Program-made: the position numbers and the translations under genes | NCBI RefSeq assembly: GCF_011064595.1 | Contig: NZ_JAALJI010000021.1 | Coordinates: forward strand, 1 to 64,000 | Direction: 5' to 3' | DNA length: 64,000 bases | From: Paludisphaera soli | GTDB lineage: Bacteria; Planctomycetota; Planctomycetia; Isosphaerales; Isosphaeraceae | The notes under the pieces: model-generated | Told to the model about the DNA's origin: nothing | What the model saw: the letters and a program-made list of their open reading frames with translations, nothing else | The model's database searches: none | Shown here: piece by piece, positions 51,286 through 59,436 of the stretch | How the letters are laid out: each line of letters opens with the position of its first letter | Numbering within the stretch: position 1 is the first letter of the stretch

Positions 51286-52349
51286 GCGAAGGCCGATCAC
51301 GCCCGACCTGGGTCGACGCCTCGCCGCCGGCCCTGAACATCCCGCTGCTGGATCGGCTCCGTTCCGCCGACGGTCCCGTCCCCCTCGGCGACCTCCCCGG
51401 CGACCCCGCCGCCGTCGTCGCCGACATCGACGCGCTGGCGGCCTTCGGCTTCGCGATCGACCGGCCGGCGGCCGGGGGCGTCGCGTACCGGGGGCCCTCG
51501 CCCCGGCTCTGCCCGGACCAGATCGAGCACGAGTTGGGGACGCTCCGGGTCGGCCGCCGCCTGGCGGTCTGGAGCCGACTGGGCAGCACCAACGACGTCG
51601 CCGCCCGCGCGGCCTCGTCGCCCGCCAACGACGGCCTGGTGGTGATGGCCGAGGAGCAGACGTCGGGCCGGGGCCGCCGGGGCCGCTCGTTCGTCGCCCC
51701 CCCGGGTTCGAGCCTGCTGATGTCGGCCCTGCTGTTCCCCCCGGCCGGGCTCGCGCCGGTGGGCCCGGATTCGGCCGCGGGGGTCGCCTGGCTGACGGTC
51801 GTGGGGGCGGTCGCCGTGGCCGAGCTGGTCTCCGACCGGACCGGGCGCGAGGCCCGGGTCAAGTGGCCGAACGACGTCCGGGTCGAGGGCCGGAAGGTCT
51901 GCGGAGTCCTCGTCGAGCGGGCGATCCGCGCCCTCTCGGCCGATGGGGCGGAGACCGCCGTCGTGGTCGGCGTCGGCCTGAACGTGAACGTCTCCGAGGC
52001 GGACTTCCCGGCGGAGCTTCGCGGCAAGGCGACCTCGCTGCGGATGCTGGCCGGCCGCGACTTCGACCGCTCCGACCTGGCCCGCGACCTGATCCGCCGC
52101 CTGGACCGCTGGTACGACGCCGTGCTCCGCGAAGGCCCCGCCGCCCTGTCGCCCGCCTGGCGGGCCCGTTGCGAGCACCTCGGCCGTCTCGTCCGCGTCG
52201 TCACCCCCTCGGGGGCCGTCGTCGGCCGCCTCGCCGACGTGGACCTTGAACTCGGCCTAGCCCTCGAACTCGACCGCGAACCCGGACCCGCCGCCGGGAT
52301 CGTCCGCGTCCCGCTCGACGCCGTGACCGCCCTGGAGCCGGGCGGCTGA
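51282..52349 (+). CDS. birA: Biotin--[acetyl-CoA-carboxylase] ligase
   Basis: 355 residues. Residues about 18-90 form a winged-helix-like region (LLDRLRSADGPVPLGDLPGD), then the ligase domain with RLGSTNDVAARAA, the biotinyl-AMP loop [20 protein letters not shown] and VKWPNDVRVEGRKVCGVLVE. The C-terminal SH3-like domain is VTPSGAVVGRLADVDLELGL. It attaches biotin to the carrier protein of acetyl-CoA carboxylase. The N-terminal region is diverged, so a repressor role is uncertain. It starts inside the nadC stop (ATGA), a common nadC-birA pairing. Confidence 0.95.
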   Translation: MSEGRSRPTWVDASPPALNIPLLDRLRSADGPVPLGDLPGDPAAVVADIDALAAFGFAIDRPAAGGVAYRGPSPRLCPDQIEHELGTLRVGRRLAVWSRLGSTNDVAARAASSPANDGLVVMAEEQTSGRGRRGRSFVAPPGSSLLMSALLFPPAGLAPVGPDSAAGVAWLTVVGAVAVAELVSDRTGREARVKWPNDVRVEGRKVCGVLVERAIRALSADGAETAVVVGVGLNVNVSEADFPAELRGKATSLRMLAGRDFDRSDLARDLIRRLDRWYDAVLREGPAALSPAWRARCEHLGRLVRVVTPSGAVVGRLADVDLELGLALELDREPGPAAGIVRVPLDAVTALEPGG

Positions 52350-52487
52350 CCGATCCGGCCTCATCGCCCGCCCCGCCCTCGGGATTTTCCTGGAACCGGG
52401 GGCGGGCCGTTCGGGTAACATGTCGAATCGAGATGTGCCGACGCGACGCGTCTCGTCCACCCCGAGGCCCGAGAGACGGAGGACGCC

Positions 52488-52925
52488 ATGTCGACCCGAT
52501 GGACCGATCCGGACTTCTCCGACCGGCCGAAGCCCGAGACGGCCGCCGATCGGAGGCCGCGCTTCCTGGGGATGCGTCCCGCCTTCGCCGGCGTCGCGAC
52601 GCCCCTCCTGATCGTCGCGCTGGCGGCGACCGCGCTCGATCGCGCGGACCGTCCCTCGATTTCGCCCCGCCCGATGCCGCCGCGGCCCCCGCGAATCGGG
52701 ATCTTCCCGGGGCCCGTCCGCGACCTCCAGCCGCCGCGAACGGCGGCGATCGACCCCCGGATGATCGTCCCGGCCCGCCCGGGGATCGACGAGGCGATGA
52801 TCCATCAGGCCCGTCCCGACGTGGACCCCGGGATGATCGTCCCGGCCTTTCCGAGCCGGATCGTCCCCGACGTACCCGCCGCGCCGGCGGTCGTGCCGCT
52901 GGAGAGGATCGCCCCTCCTCGGTGA
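52488..52925 (+). CDS. Hypothetical single-pass membrane protein with Pro-rich repeats
   Basis: 145 residues. A membrane helix lies at about 34-52 (FAGVATPLLIVALAATAL), followed by a Pro/Arg/Ile-rich outer part with two related units: DPRMIVPARPGID and DPGMIVPAFPSRIV, with EAMIHQARPDV between them. No known family. An agacggagga site directly before the ATG indicates a real gene. It could be a cell-envelope spacer or anchor. Function unknown. Confidence 0.7.
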   Translation: MSTRWTDPDFSDRPKPETAADRRPRFLGMRPAFAGVATPLLIVALAATALDRADRPSISPRPMPPRPPRIGIFPGPVRDLQPPRTAAIDPRMIVPARPGIDEAMIHQARPDVDPGMIVPAFPSRIVPDVPAAPAVVPLERIAPPR

Positions 52926-53064
52926 TCGGCCGCGACGCGTCCTCGACGGGCTCGGACCGCCCCGGAAACCGATGGCGGCGGTATGACTTATGCTCATCAG
53001 ATCCGGCGTACGGGCGCGGGGATCCGCGCCCTCGTTTCGAATCGAGACCGCCAGGAGACCCGCC

Positions 53065-53940
53065 ATGAGCGACGACCCGCGCGAACGCGGACCGAAGCCC
53101 CCCCATCCTCCGCAGAAGCAGGTTCCGCCCGGCCTGGAATCCGAGATGGACCCGCTGCCGGACTTCGGCGAGGAGAGCTACGAGGGGTCGGGCAAGCTGG
53201 CGGGGAAGGCCGCCGTCATCACCGGCGGCGACTCGGGCATCGGCCGGGCCGTGGCGCTCGCGTACGCCCGAGAAGGCGCCGACGTCCTGATCTCGTACAT
53301 GGCCGAGGAGGAGACCGACGCGCAGGAGACGGTCCGCGTCGTCGAGGCCGCCGGCCGGAAGTGCGTCGCCGTCCCGGGCGACATCCAGGAAGAATCCCAC
53401 TGCCAGGCGATCATCGACCGCGCCGTGAAGGAGTTCGGCAAGGTCGACGTCCTCGTCAACAACGCCGCGTTCCAGATGGCCCGCGAGTCGATCGACGAGA
53501 TCTCGACCGAGGAGTTCGACCGGACCCTCAAGACGAACCTGTACGCCATGTTCTGGCTGACGAAGGCGACGGTGCCCCACATGCCGGCCGGCGGCGCGGT
53601 GATCAACACGTCGTCGATCCAGGCCGACAACCCGAGCCCGGAACTGCTGCCGTACGCGATGACCAAGGCGGCGATGCAGAACTTCACCGGCGGCCTGGCC
53701 CAGATGCTCGGCAAGAAGGGCATCCGCGCCAACTGCGTCGCTCCGGGCCCGATCTGGACCCCCCTGATCCCCGCCACGATGCCGCCCGAGAAGGTCGAGA
53801 ACTTCGGCAAGGACACGGCCCTCGGCCGCGCCGGTCAGCCGGCCGAACTCGCCCCCGCATTCGTGCTCCTGGCTTCGGACGAGGCCAGCTACATGGCCGG
53901 GGCGACGCTCGCCGTCACCGGCGGTCGTCCGCTCATCTGA
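53065..53940 (+). CDS. Short-chain dehydrogenase/reductase (YghA-type)
   Basis: 291 residues, including an N-terminal extension of about 45 residues (PPHPPQKQVPPGLESEMDPL) typical of the YghA/YdaD subgroup. NAD(P) site ITGGDSGIGRAVALAYAREG, NNAA in VDVLVNNAAFQMA, catalytic Ser in VINTSSIQADN and YxxxK in LPYAMTKAAMQNF. These oxidoreductases often belong to general stress gene sets. The stop is 35 bases before the next dehydrogenase gene on the same strand, so the two are probably co-transcribed. Substrate unknown. Confidence 0.93.
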   Translation: MSDDPRERGPKPPHPPQKQVPPGLESEMDPLPDFGEESYEGSGKLAGKAAVITGGDSGIGRAVALAYAREGADVLISYMAEEETDAQETVRVVEAAGRKCVAVPGDIQEESHCQAIIDRAVKEFGKVDVLVNNAAFQMARESIDEISTEEFDRTLKTNLYAMFWLTKATVPHMPAGGAVINTSSIQADNPSPELLPYAMTKAAMQNFTGGLAQMLGKKGIRANCVAPGPIWTPLIPATMPPEKVENFGKDTALGRAGQPAELAPAFVLLASDEASYMAGATLAVTGGRPLI

Positions 53941-53975
53941 GGCTGCCCCGCCGTTTCTCCAGGGAGGACACCCGC

Positions 53976-55196
53976 ATGAAGGCCGTCGTTTTCCACGGGC
54001 TCGGGGACATCCGGCTCGACGAGGTCCCCGAGCCGAAGGTCGAGAAGGGGACCGACGCGATCGTCCGCCTCACCGCCAGCGCCATCTGCGGGACCGACCT
54101 GCACATGGTCCGCGGCACCATGCCCGGCATGGTCCCCGGAACGATCCTGGGGCACGAGGGGGTCGGCGTGATCGAGGACGTGGGCCCCGGGGTCCGCGAC
54201 TTCAAGGTCGGCGACCGCGTGGTCGTCCCGTCCACCATCTGCTGCGGGACCTGCGCCTACTGCACCGCCGGCTACCAGTCCCAGTGCGACAACGCCAATC
54301 CGAACGGCAAGCAGGCGGGCACCGCGTTCTTCGGCGGCCCGGCGACGACCGGCCCGATCCAGGGCCTCCAGGCCGAGTACGCCCGCGTCCCGCTCGCCGA
54401 CCCCACGCTCATCAAGCTGCCGGACTCGATGACCGACGACCAGGCGATCCTGCTGTCCGACATCTTCCCGACCGGCTACTTCGGCGCCGACGTCGCCGAG
54501 ATCAAGCCCGGCGACACGGTCTGTGTCTTCGGCTGCGGGCCCGTCGGGCTGTTCGCCATCGTCGGCGCCCGGATGCTCGGGGCGGGGCGGGTCTTCGCCG
54601 TCGACACGCTCCCGGACCGCCTGGCGAAGGCCCGCGAGCTGGGCGCCGAGACGATCGACTTCAACGCCGAGAGCCCCATCGAACGCCTCAAGGAGCTGAC
54701 GCAGGGGATCGGCGTGCTGCGGGCGATCGACGCCGTCGGCGTGGACGCCTATCGCCCCGAGAGCGGCCCGGCCTACGCCGAGTCGCGGGCGATGAAGTCG
54801 CAGTTCAAGGAGGAGCAGAAGGAGGTCCTGCTCGAAGGTTCGGGAGCGACCTGGGGGGGCCAGTGGGTCCCCGGCGACGCCCCGTCGCAGGTGCTCACCT
54901 GGGCCGTGCAGGCGCTGGCGAAGGCCGGGACGCTGTCGATCATCGGGGTTTACCCGGAGTCGATGACCCGTTTCCCGATCGGCAACGCGATGATGAAGAA
55001 CCTGACGCTCCAGATGGGCAACTGCCCGCATCGGAAGTACATCCCCAGGCTCATCGAGGCGGTCGCGGCTGGGGAGGTCGACCCGACCCGGGTGCTGACC
55101 GAGATCGAGCCGATGACCGACGCCATCTCCGCCTACAAGGCTTTCGACAGCCGCAAGGCGGGCTGGCTGAAGGTGGAACTCAAGCCCGGGGAGTGA
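53976..55196 (+). CDS. Zinc-dependent alcohol dehydrogenase, glutathione-independent formaldehyde dehydrogenase type
   Basis: 406 residues. Catalytic zinc ligands in ASAICGTDLHMVRG and ILGHEGVGVIEDVG; structural zinc cysteines in TICCGTCAYCTAGYQSQC. The NAD-binding motif is VFGCGPVGLFAIVGARMLGA. The sequence pattern fits the threonine dehydrogenase/formaldehyde dehydrogenase-like branch of the MDR superfamily, including DIFPTGYFGADVAEIKPGD. It oxidises alcohols or aldehydes in the cytoplasm; the true substrate is not set. An agggagg ribosome-binding site precedes the ATG. It lies 35 bases after the SDR gene. Confidence 0.93.
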   Translation: MKAVVFHGLGDIRLDEVPEPKVEKGTDAIVRLTASAICGTDLHMVRGTMPGMVPGTILGHEGVGVIEDVGPGVRDFKVGDRVVVPSTICCGTCAYCTAGYQSQCDNANPNGKQAGTAFFGGPATTGPIQGLQAEYARVPLADPTLIKLPDSMTDDQAILLSDIFPTGYFGADVAEIKPGDTVCVFGCGPVGLFAIVGARMLGAGRVFAVDTLPDRLAKARELGAETIDFNAESPIERLKELTQGIGVLRAIDAVGVDAYRPESGPAYAESRAMKSQFKEEQKEVLLEGSGATWGGQWVPGDAPSQVLTWAVQALAKAGTLSIIGVYPESMTRFPIGNAMMKNLTLQMGNCPHRKYIPRLIEAVAAGEVDPTRVLTEIEPMTDAISAYKAFDSRKAGWLKVELKPGE

Positions 55197-55224
55197 CCGG
55201 CCGGCCGCGCGGTAGAATGGCGGC

Positions 55225-56001
55225 ATGAAGATCGCCACCTACAACGTCAACGGCATCCGCGCCCGGCTCCCCGTGCTGCTCGACTGGCTCGCGGCCTCGC
55301 GGCCGGACGTCGCCTGCCTGCAGGAACTGAAGGCCGCGGACGAACTGTTCCCCGAGGACGCCGTCCGCGAGATCGGCTACGAGGCCGTCTGGCACGGCCA
55401 GAAGGGTTTCAACGGCGTCGCCATCCTCGCCCGGGGTGAGAAGCCGAGGGAGGTCCGCCGCGGCCTCCTCGGCGACCCCGAGGACGTCCACAGCCGCTAC
55501 ATCGAGGCCGAGGTCGGCGGAATCACGGTCGGTTGCCTCTACCTGCCCAACGGCAACCCCGCGCCGGGGCCGAAGTTCGACTACAAGCTGCGGTGGTTCG
55601 ACCGGTTCCTCGCGCACGCCGACTCGCTGATCGCGCAGGGCGGCCCCGTCGTCCTGGCGGGCGACTACAACGTCATCCCCGCCGAGATCGACGCCCGCAC
55701 GCCCCAGCGCTGGGCCGCCGACGCCCTCTTCCTGCCCGAGTCCCGCGAGGCCTACCGGCGAGCCCTCGCGCAAGGCTGGACGGACGCGCTGCGGACGCTC
55801 CACCCGGAGGCGAGGATGTACACCTACTGGGACTATTTCCGGGGCGCCTTCGAGCGCGACGCGGGCATCCGCATCGACCACCTGCTGCTGAGCCCGGACC
55901 TCGCCCCCCGGCTCGTCGCCGCCGGCGTGGACCGCGACGTGCGCGCCTGGGAGAAGACCAGCGATCACGCGCCGACGTGGGTCGAGATCGCGGCGGATTA
56001 A
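55225..56001 (+). CDS. xthA: Exodeoxyribonuclease III
   Basis: 258 residues. AP endonuclease/3'-exonuclease of base excision repair. Motifs: KIATYNVNGIRARLPVLLDW, metal-binding Glu in CLQELKAADELF, GDYNVIPAEIDARTPQRW with catalytic Asp and Asn, RIDHLLLSPDLA and the final SDHAPTWVEI with the catalytic Asp-His. The ATG at 55225 fits MKIATYNVNG, the standard start. Converges with the sialidase gene across a 219-base gap that holds a pair of palindromic repeats. Confidence 0.96.
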   Translation: MKIATYNVNGIRARLPVLLDWLAASRPDVACLQELKAADELFPEDAVREIGYEAVWHGQKGFNGVAILARGEKPREVRRGLLGDPEDVHSRYIEAEVGGITVGCLYLPNGNPAPGPKFDYKLRWFDRFLAHADSLIAQGGPVVLAGDYNVIPAEIDARTPQRWAADALFLPESREAYRRALAQGWTDALRTLHPEARMYTYWDYFRGAFERDAGIRIDHLLLSPDLAPRLVAAGVDRDVRAWEKTSDHAPTWVEIAAD

Positions 56002-56034
56002 GAGGTCGTCCTCTCGTCGGCATTCGCACGTCCT

Positions 56035-56078
56035 CCCTTCCCCTCGGTGGGGGAAGGCGGCCGAAGGCCGGATGAGGA
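56035..56078 (-). repeat. REP-like palindrome, reverse copy
   Basis: Reads ccttcccctcggtggggga, then ggccgaaggccggatgagg. It pairs with the forward copy at 56158-56206, with 79 bases between them, inside the gap between convergent genes. Confidence 0.75.
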
Positions 56079-56157
56079 GGACCCTCCAGGTGGACGGCGC
56101 GAGGACGCGACGGATGCTCGGCCCGTTGGGTTCTCCGCCGGCTTCCGTGTTCGTCGA

Positions 56158-56206
56158 CCCCTCATCCGCCCCTCCGGGGCACCTTCTTCCTCAAGGGGAG
56201 AAGGGC
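56158..56206 (+). repeat. REP-like palindrome, diverged forward copy
   Basis: Begins cccctcatccgcccctccgg and ends with caaggggagaaggg. The first hairpin is ccccctccgggg-like instead of ggcccttcgggcc, so pairing is kept although bases changed. Lies 15 bases from the end of the sialidase gene. Confidence 0.7.
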
Positions 56207-56220
56207 GTCTGTCGCCTCGA

Positions 56221-57690
56221 TCACTCCCCCTCCGGCCGGAACCATTCCTCGCCGAGGATGCGGCCGAGGAGGAAGAACTTGCGGTCGGGGTACCACAGGA
56301 CGGCGCGGCCGTTTCGGACGGTGGAGCTGGCGTACATCGCCAGGTCGAGCCGGCCGGGGGTGCCGGGCTTGCCCAGGGCGACGCCGTCGTGGTCCATGAA
56401 CAGGCGGGGCTCGTCGAACCAGACCGGCTGATCGGCCTCGGCCTGGAACCGGCCGGCGGCCAGGTGGATCGGCCGGCGATGCTGCCCGGTGTCGGCCGGG
56501 CCGAAGCCCTTGTAGTGGCCGTCGTGGTTGTGCAGGAAGAGAGCGTAGCGTCCGCTGCCTGCCGCCTCGCCCCCCACGTCGTAGATCGGGCAGGGGGAGA
56601 GCGGGTGGAGCAGGGGGGCGCCGCCGTCCTTCCGCAGGAGGACGCGGGGCTCGCTCCAGGTCTCGCCGCCGTCGCGGCTCTGCGACCAGTAGGGGCTGCC
56701 GGCGGCCGTGCGCATCACCACGAACAGCCGGCCGTCGGGGAGCTTCACGATCGAGGGCTCCTGGCAGGCGCTGCGATCGGGATGGCCGGGGAAGGGGACC
56801 GTCAGCGCCTTCTCGTTCGAGGCGAACCACGAGATCGCCAGGTCGCGGGGCTCGGGGCAGTCGTCGACGTTCTCGAACCGCATGAACTCGACGCGGGCGT
56901 CGGCCGCTCGCCAGTCCTTCGTCGTGTTGGGGATGACGGCGTAGCTGGTCCAGCGCGTGAACCCGGCGAGGTACTTGCCCCCCTCGGCCAGCCGCAGGGG
57001 CTTCTGCCAGCAGAGCATGTTCGGCGGCATCGTCGGGTCGGGGTTGTCGTGGACGCTCCGCGCGACCGGGACGTCCTGGGGCTCCGACCAGGACTTGCCG
57101 GCGTCGTCGCTGGTGACGCCCCGGAGCCAGCCGGTGTGGTGGAAGAACGTGTCGTGCTTGCCGATATGCTGGCTGTAGAGGACGTAGATGCGTCCGGTCT
57201 TCGAGACCAGCGGGTAGCCCCAGCTCGCCATGGGGCCGTCGCCCGGCTTCTTCGGGCCGGCGACGATCCGGGGGTCGGTCCAGGTCTTGCCCTCGTCGTC
57301 GCTGCGGGCGAAGGCGATGTGCTGGTCGGCGGGCATCGCGGCCGAGTAGTTCTCGACCGAGCTCTGGGTCCAGACCGCCATCAACGAGCCGTCGGGGCCG
57401 TGGAACACCAGGAAGTGCTCGTTGCCCGTGTCGGCGGCCTCGCCGTCGCGCACCCTGGGGATGAAGACGACGAAATCGGGCTTCGTGGCGCGAATCTCGG
57501 TCGCCATCCGCGACCGGAGGTCCTCGGCGTCCCGGATGACCGCCTTCGGGGCCGGGGCCTGACCGAAGGCCGACGCCCCGCACGCCCCGAAGACCAGCGC
57601 GACGACCGATGCGGACCGAAACCTGCCGATGGGCGAGCCTCCCGAGGGTTCGACGGCCGCGCGATTCCTCCCGGGCGGCGTTTCACCCAT
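56221..57690 (-). CDS. Secreted sialidase-family (BNR/Asp-box) protein
   Basis: 489 residues. A signal peptide sits inside the N-terminal 45 residues (SASVVALVFGACGASAFGQA). Asp-box repeats of a six-blade propeller are visible: SDDEGKTW, SDDAGKSW and SRDGGETW. Other sialidase-type elements are VFHGPDGSLMAVWTQSS and CQEPSIVKLPDGRLFVVMRT, with an Arg on the substrate side. The family includes sialidases and other exo-glycosidases; planctomycete members often act on non-sialic sugars. The substrate cannot be told. Its stop lies next to a palindromic repeat. Confidence 0.88.
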   Translation of the reverse strand: MGETPPGRNRAAVEPSGGSPIGRFRSASVVALVFGACGASAFGQAPAPKAVIRDAEDLRSRMATEIRATKPDFVVFIPRVRDGEAADTGNEHFLVFHGPDGSLMAVWTQSSVENYSAAMPADQHIAFARSDDEGKTWTDPRIVAGPKKPGDGPMASWGYPLVSKTGRIYVLYSQHIGKHDTFFHHTGWLRGVTSDDAGKSWSEPQDVPVARSVHDNPDPTMPPNMLCWQKPLRLAEGGKYLAGFTRWTSYAVIPNTTKDWRAADARVEFMRFENVDDCPEPRDLAISWFASNEKALTVPFPGHPDRSACQEPSIVKLPDGRLFVVMRTAAGSPYWSQSRDGGETWSEPRVLLRKDGGAPLLHPLSPCPIYDVGGEAAGSGRYALFLHNHDGHYKGFGPADTGQHRRPIHLAAGRFQAEADQPVWFDEPRLFMDHDGVALGKPGTPGRLDLAMYASSTVRNGRAVLWYPDRKFFLLGRILGEEWFRPEGE

Positions 57691-57806
57691 GTTACGACCC
57701 CGGCGCGGGACGATCGAGGCCCCGGCGGCGGGCCCGGCTCGTCGTCCCGGGATGGGTCGAGGTGGGTGCTGTCGTTCAACCCGCGTCGGGAAAGGGCGGG
57801 AAAGTT

Positions 57807-58356
57807 GAGGGGGCGTCGCGACGGGCGGCGTAAGCCGGATTCTGTCGAAGGTCGGAGGGGACGAAAACGCCCCGGCCGACCTCGGATGATCATTTCTCTG
57901 GGACGCCGGTCTCCCGACGCCTCGAGCGACCTACCCGGGAGTCGATGACGGGTCGGGCCGACCCGTGCGGGACGAAGGCTCGCGAGGTCCGGTCTCCCGG
58001 CCCTTCGACGCCCACGCTGTTCCCGCTGCTCCCCTATTTGGTCTTGCTCCCGGTGGGGTTTGCCGAGCCAGGCCGGTCGCCCGGCCTGCTGGTGAGCTCT
58101 TACCTCACCGTTTCACCCTTACCGCGGCTCCCGGACCGAAGTCCCGTCGCCGAGGCGGTTTGCTTTCTGTGGCACTTTCCCTATCCGAAGGCGCGAACGC
58201 CCCGGACGGTGGGCGTTACCCACCACCGAGCCCTGTGGAGTCCGGACTTTCCTCCGCGGCACGTCCCCCAGGCCGGTCCGCGCCCGCCGGGTCTCCCCGA
58301 CGCGCCCGAGACGCCCTGGGGCGCCGCGGCGATCATCTCGCCCGCCGCGAAGCCCT
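57807..58356 (-). ncRNA. rnpB: RNase P RNA (bacterial type)
   Basis: The minus strand reads as the catalytic RNA that matures tRNA 5' ends. Conserved blocks in order: GGAGGAAAGTCCGGACTCC (58237-58255), CAGAAAGCAAACCGCC, GGTAAGGGTGAAACGGTGAG (about 58100-58120), GGGAGCAAGACCAAATAGGG, the CCGGGTAGG segment, and GACAGAATCCGGCTTAC near 57830-57847. P1 can form between the two ends (GCGGCGGGCG with CGCCGCCCG). The length, about 550 bases, exceeds the roughly 380 of Escherichia coli because of a longer region before the CCGGGTAGG segment and a P19-like hairpin at about 57847-57883. Edges are set by the P1 pairing and the promoter, to within some bases. Confidence 0.95.
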
Positions 58357-58362
58357 CTCAAC

Positions 58363-58391
58363 ATCTTAGGAGGTTTACCCCCCGTACCCAA
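58363..58391 (-). promoter_or_regulatory. Predicted rnpB promoter
   Basis: On the minus strand ttgggt (-35, 58386-58391) and taagat (-10, 58363-58368) are 17 bases apart, and the RNA begins about 7 bases downstream. Spacing and position fit a housekeeping sigma promoter directly before a stable RNA. Confidence 0.55.
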
Positions 58392-58599
58392 GACGAATTC
58401 GACTCCGGAAGGTTCGAAAACCACGTCGGATCCCGGGCGGGACCCTCATCAGCCCCGGATCGCCGGGGGCTTCAGGGATTTTCGGTGGTTTGCGCAGATT
58501 GTAGCGGATGAGAGGGTCTCGAAAAGTGTAGGAATGATCGTCGGGCGAGTTGCGGGGTCTTATACTTCGGTCGACGACCCATCTCCCGGAGGCACACCG

Positions 58600-59115
58600 A
58601 TGTATCTCACCGAGTATCTCCGCAGCCGTCGCGTCTGGTTCAAGCCCCTCCCGCACGCCCCGGCCTCCTCGGCGGAACGGCTGGCGAGCCAGATCCACGT
58701 CTCGGGGCGGGCGGTGGCCAAGGCGGTCCTGGTCCGCGTCGGCCCCGAGGATTGGCTGGCGGTCCTGCCGGCGACCTCGCGGATCGATGTCGCCCGGCTG
58801 GCCGAGGCTCTCCAGCGCGATCCGTCCGAGGTCCGCCTGGCGACGATCGAGGAGGTCGCCCGCCGCTTCCCCAACTGCGAGCCCGGCGCCCTGCCGCCGT
58901 TCGGCCGGATGTACGGGATCGGCACGGTGCTCGACGCCTCGCTCGCGCTCCAGGCCGAGATCGCCTTCGCCGGACACACCCGGCACGAGGGCCTGCGGAT
59001 GCGTTTCGCCGACTTCGAGGCCGTCGAGGCCCCGCTCCGAGCCGAGTTCGCCGCCCCCATTTCACCCCCCCCCGGGCCCGGCCCCTCGCCGACCCGCCGC
59101 CGCCGCGCCGGCTGA
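58600..59115 (+). CDS. YbaK/EbsC-type aminoacyl-tRNA deacylase
   Basis: 171 residues. The YbaK/ProX editing fold is visible: YLRSRRVWFKPLPHAPASSA, VSGRAVAKAVLVRVGPEDWL with the Lys of the editing site, VLPATSRIDVARLAEAL, and GALPPFGRMYGIGTVLDASL. Family members hydrolyse wrongly charged tRNA, for example Ala- or Cys-tRNA(Pro). The C-terminal 20 residues are Pro/Arg-rich extras. The ATG at 58600 has cggagg 8 bases upstream. A tatact at 58561-58566 is a possible -10 box without good -35. Confidence 0.9.
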   Translation: MYLTEYLRSRRVWFKPLPHAPASSAERLASQIHVSGRAVAKAVLVRVGPEDWLAVLPATSRIDVARLAEALQRDPSEVRLATIEEVARRFPNCEPGALPPFGRMYGIGTVLDASLALQAEIAFAGHTRHEGLRMRFADFEAVEAPLRAEFAAPISPPPGPGPSPTRRRRAG

Positions 59116-59436
59116 TCGGCCGACCCCTCCCGTCCTCCGGCCGTCGCGTCCCGGCCTCCCCCCGGCCGGGTCGCGGCGCGTCGGCCCGTCGCCTCCCCGC
59201 ACCCCGGGATCGACCACCACCTCGTCAAGCCGATCGAGCCCATCGGCACCCCGCCGACCGGATGACGCTTCGCCCTGGTTCGCCATTTCGCCCAGAGTCT
59301 CGACGGTCGGGCCGATGGGCTTGCGAGGGCCGGGTCGGGCACGCTTCCTGCGTAGGCAGATGTGTCGACTTCCGGTAATGTCGGGAGTGCGGGATGCAGG
59401 CTGATGGGTCGTCAAGGATCGTTGGGGTGATGTTCC
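59116..59436. other. Intergenic region before the desaturase gene
   Basis: 321 bases without a supported gene. A -10-like taatgt lies at 59376-59381. The purine-rich ggggtga at 59424-59430 can serve as ribosome-binding site for the GTG start at 59437. Confidence 0.45.

Noticed and set aside
57945-58511. Possible small proteins on the plus strand around 58000-58500
   Set aside because: They lie on the antisense strand of the RNase P RNA gene and show no ribosome-binding site or family.
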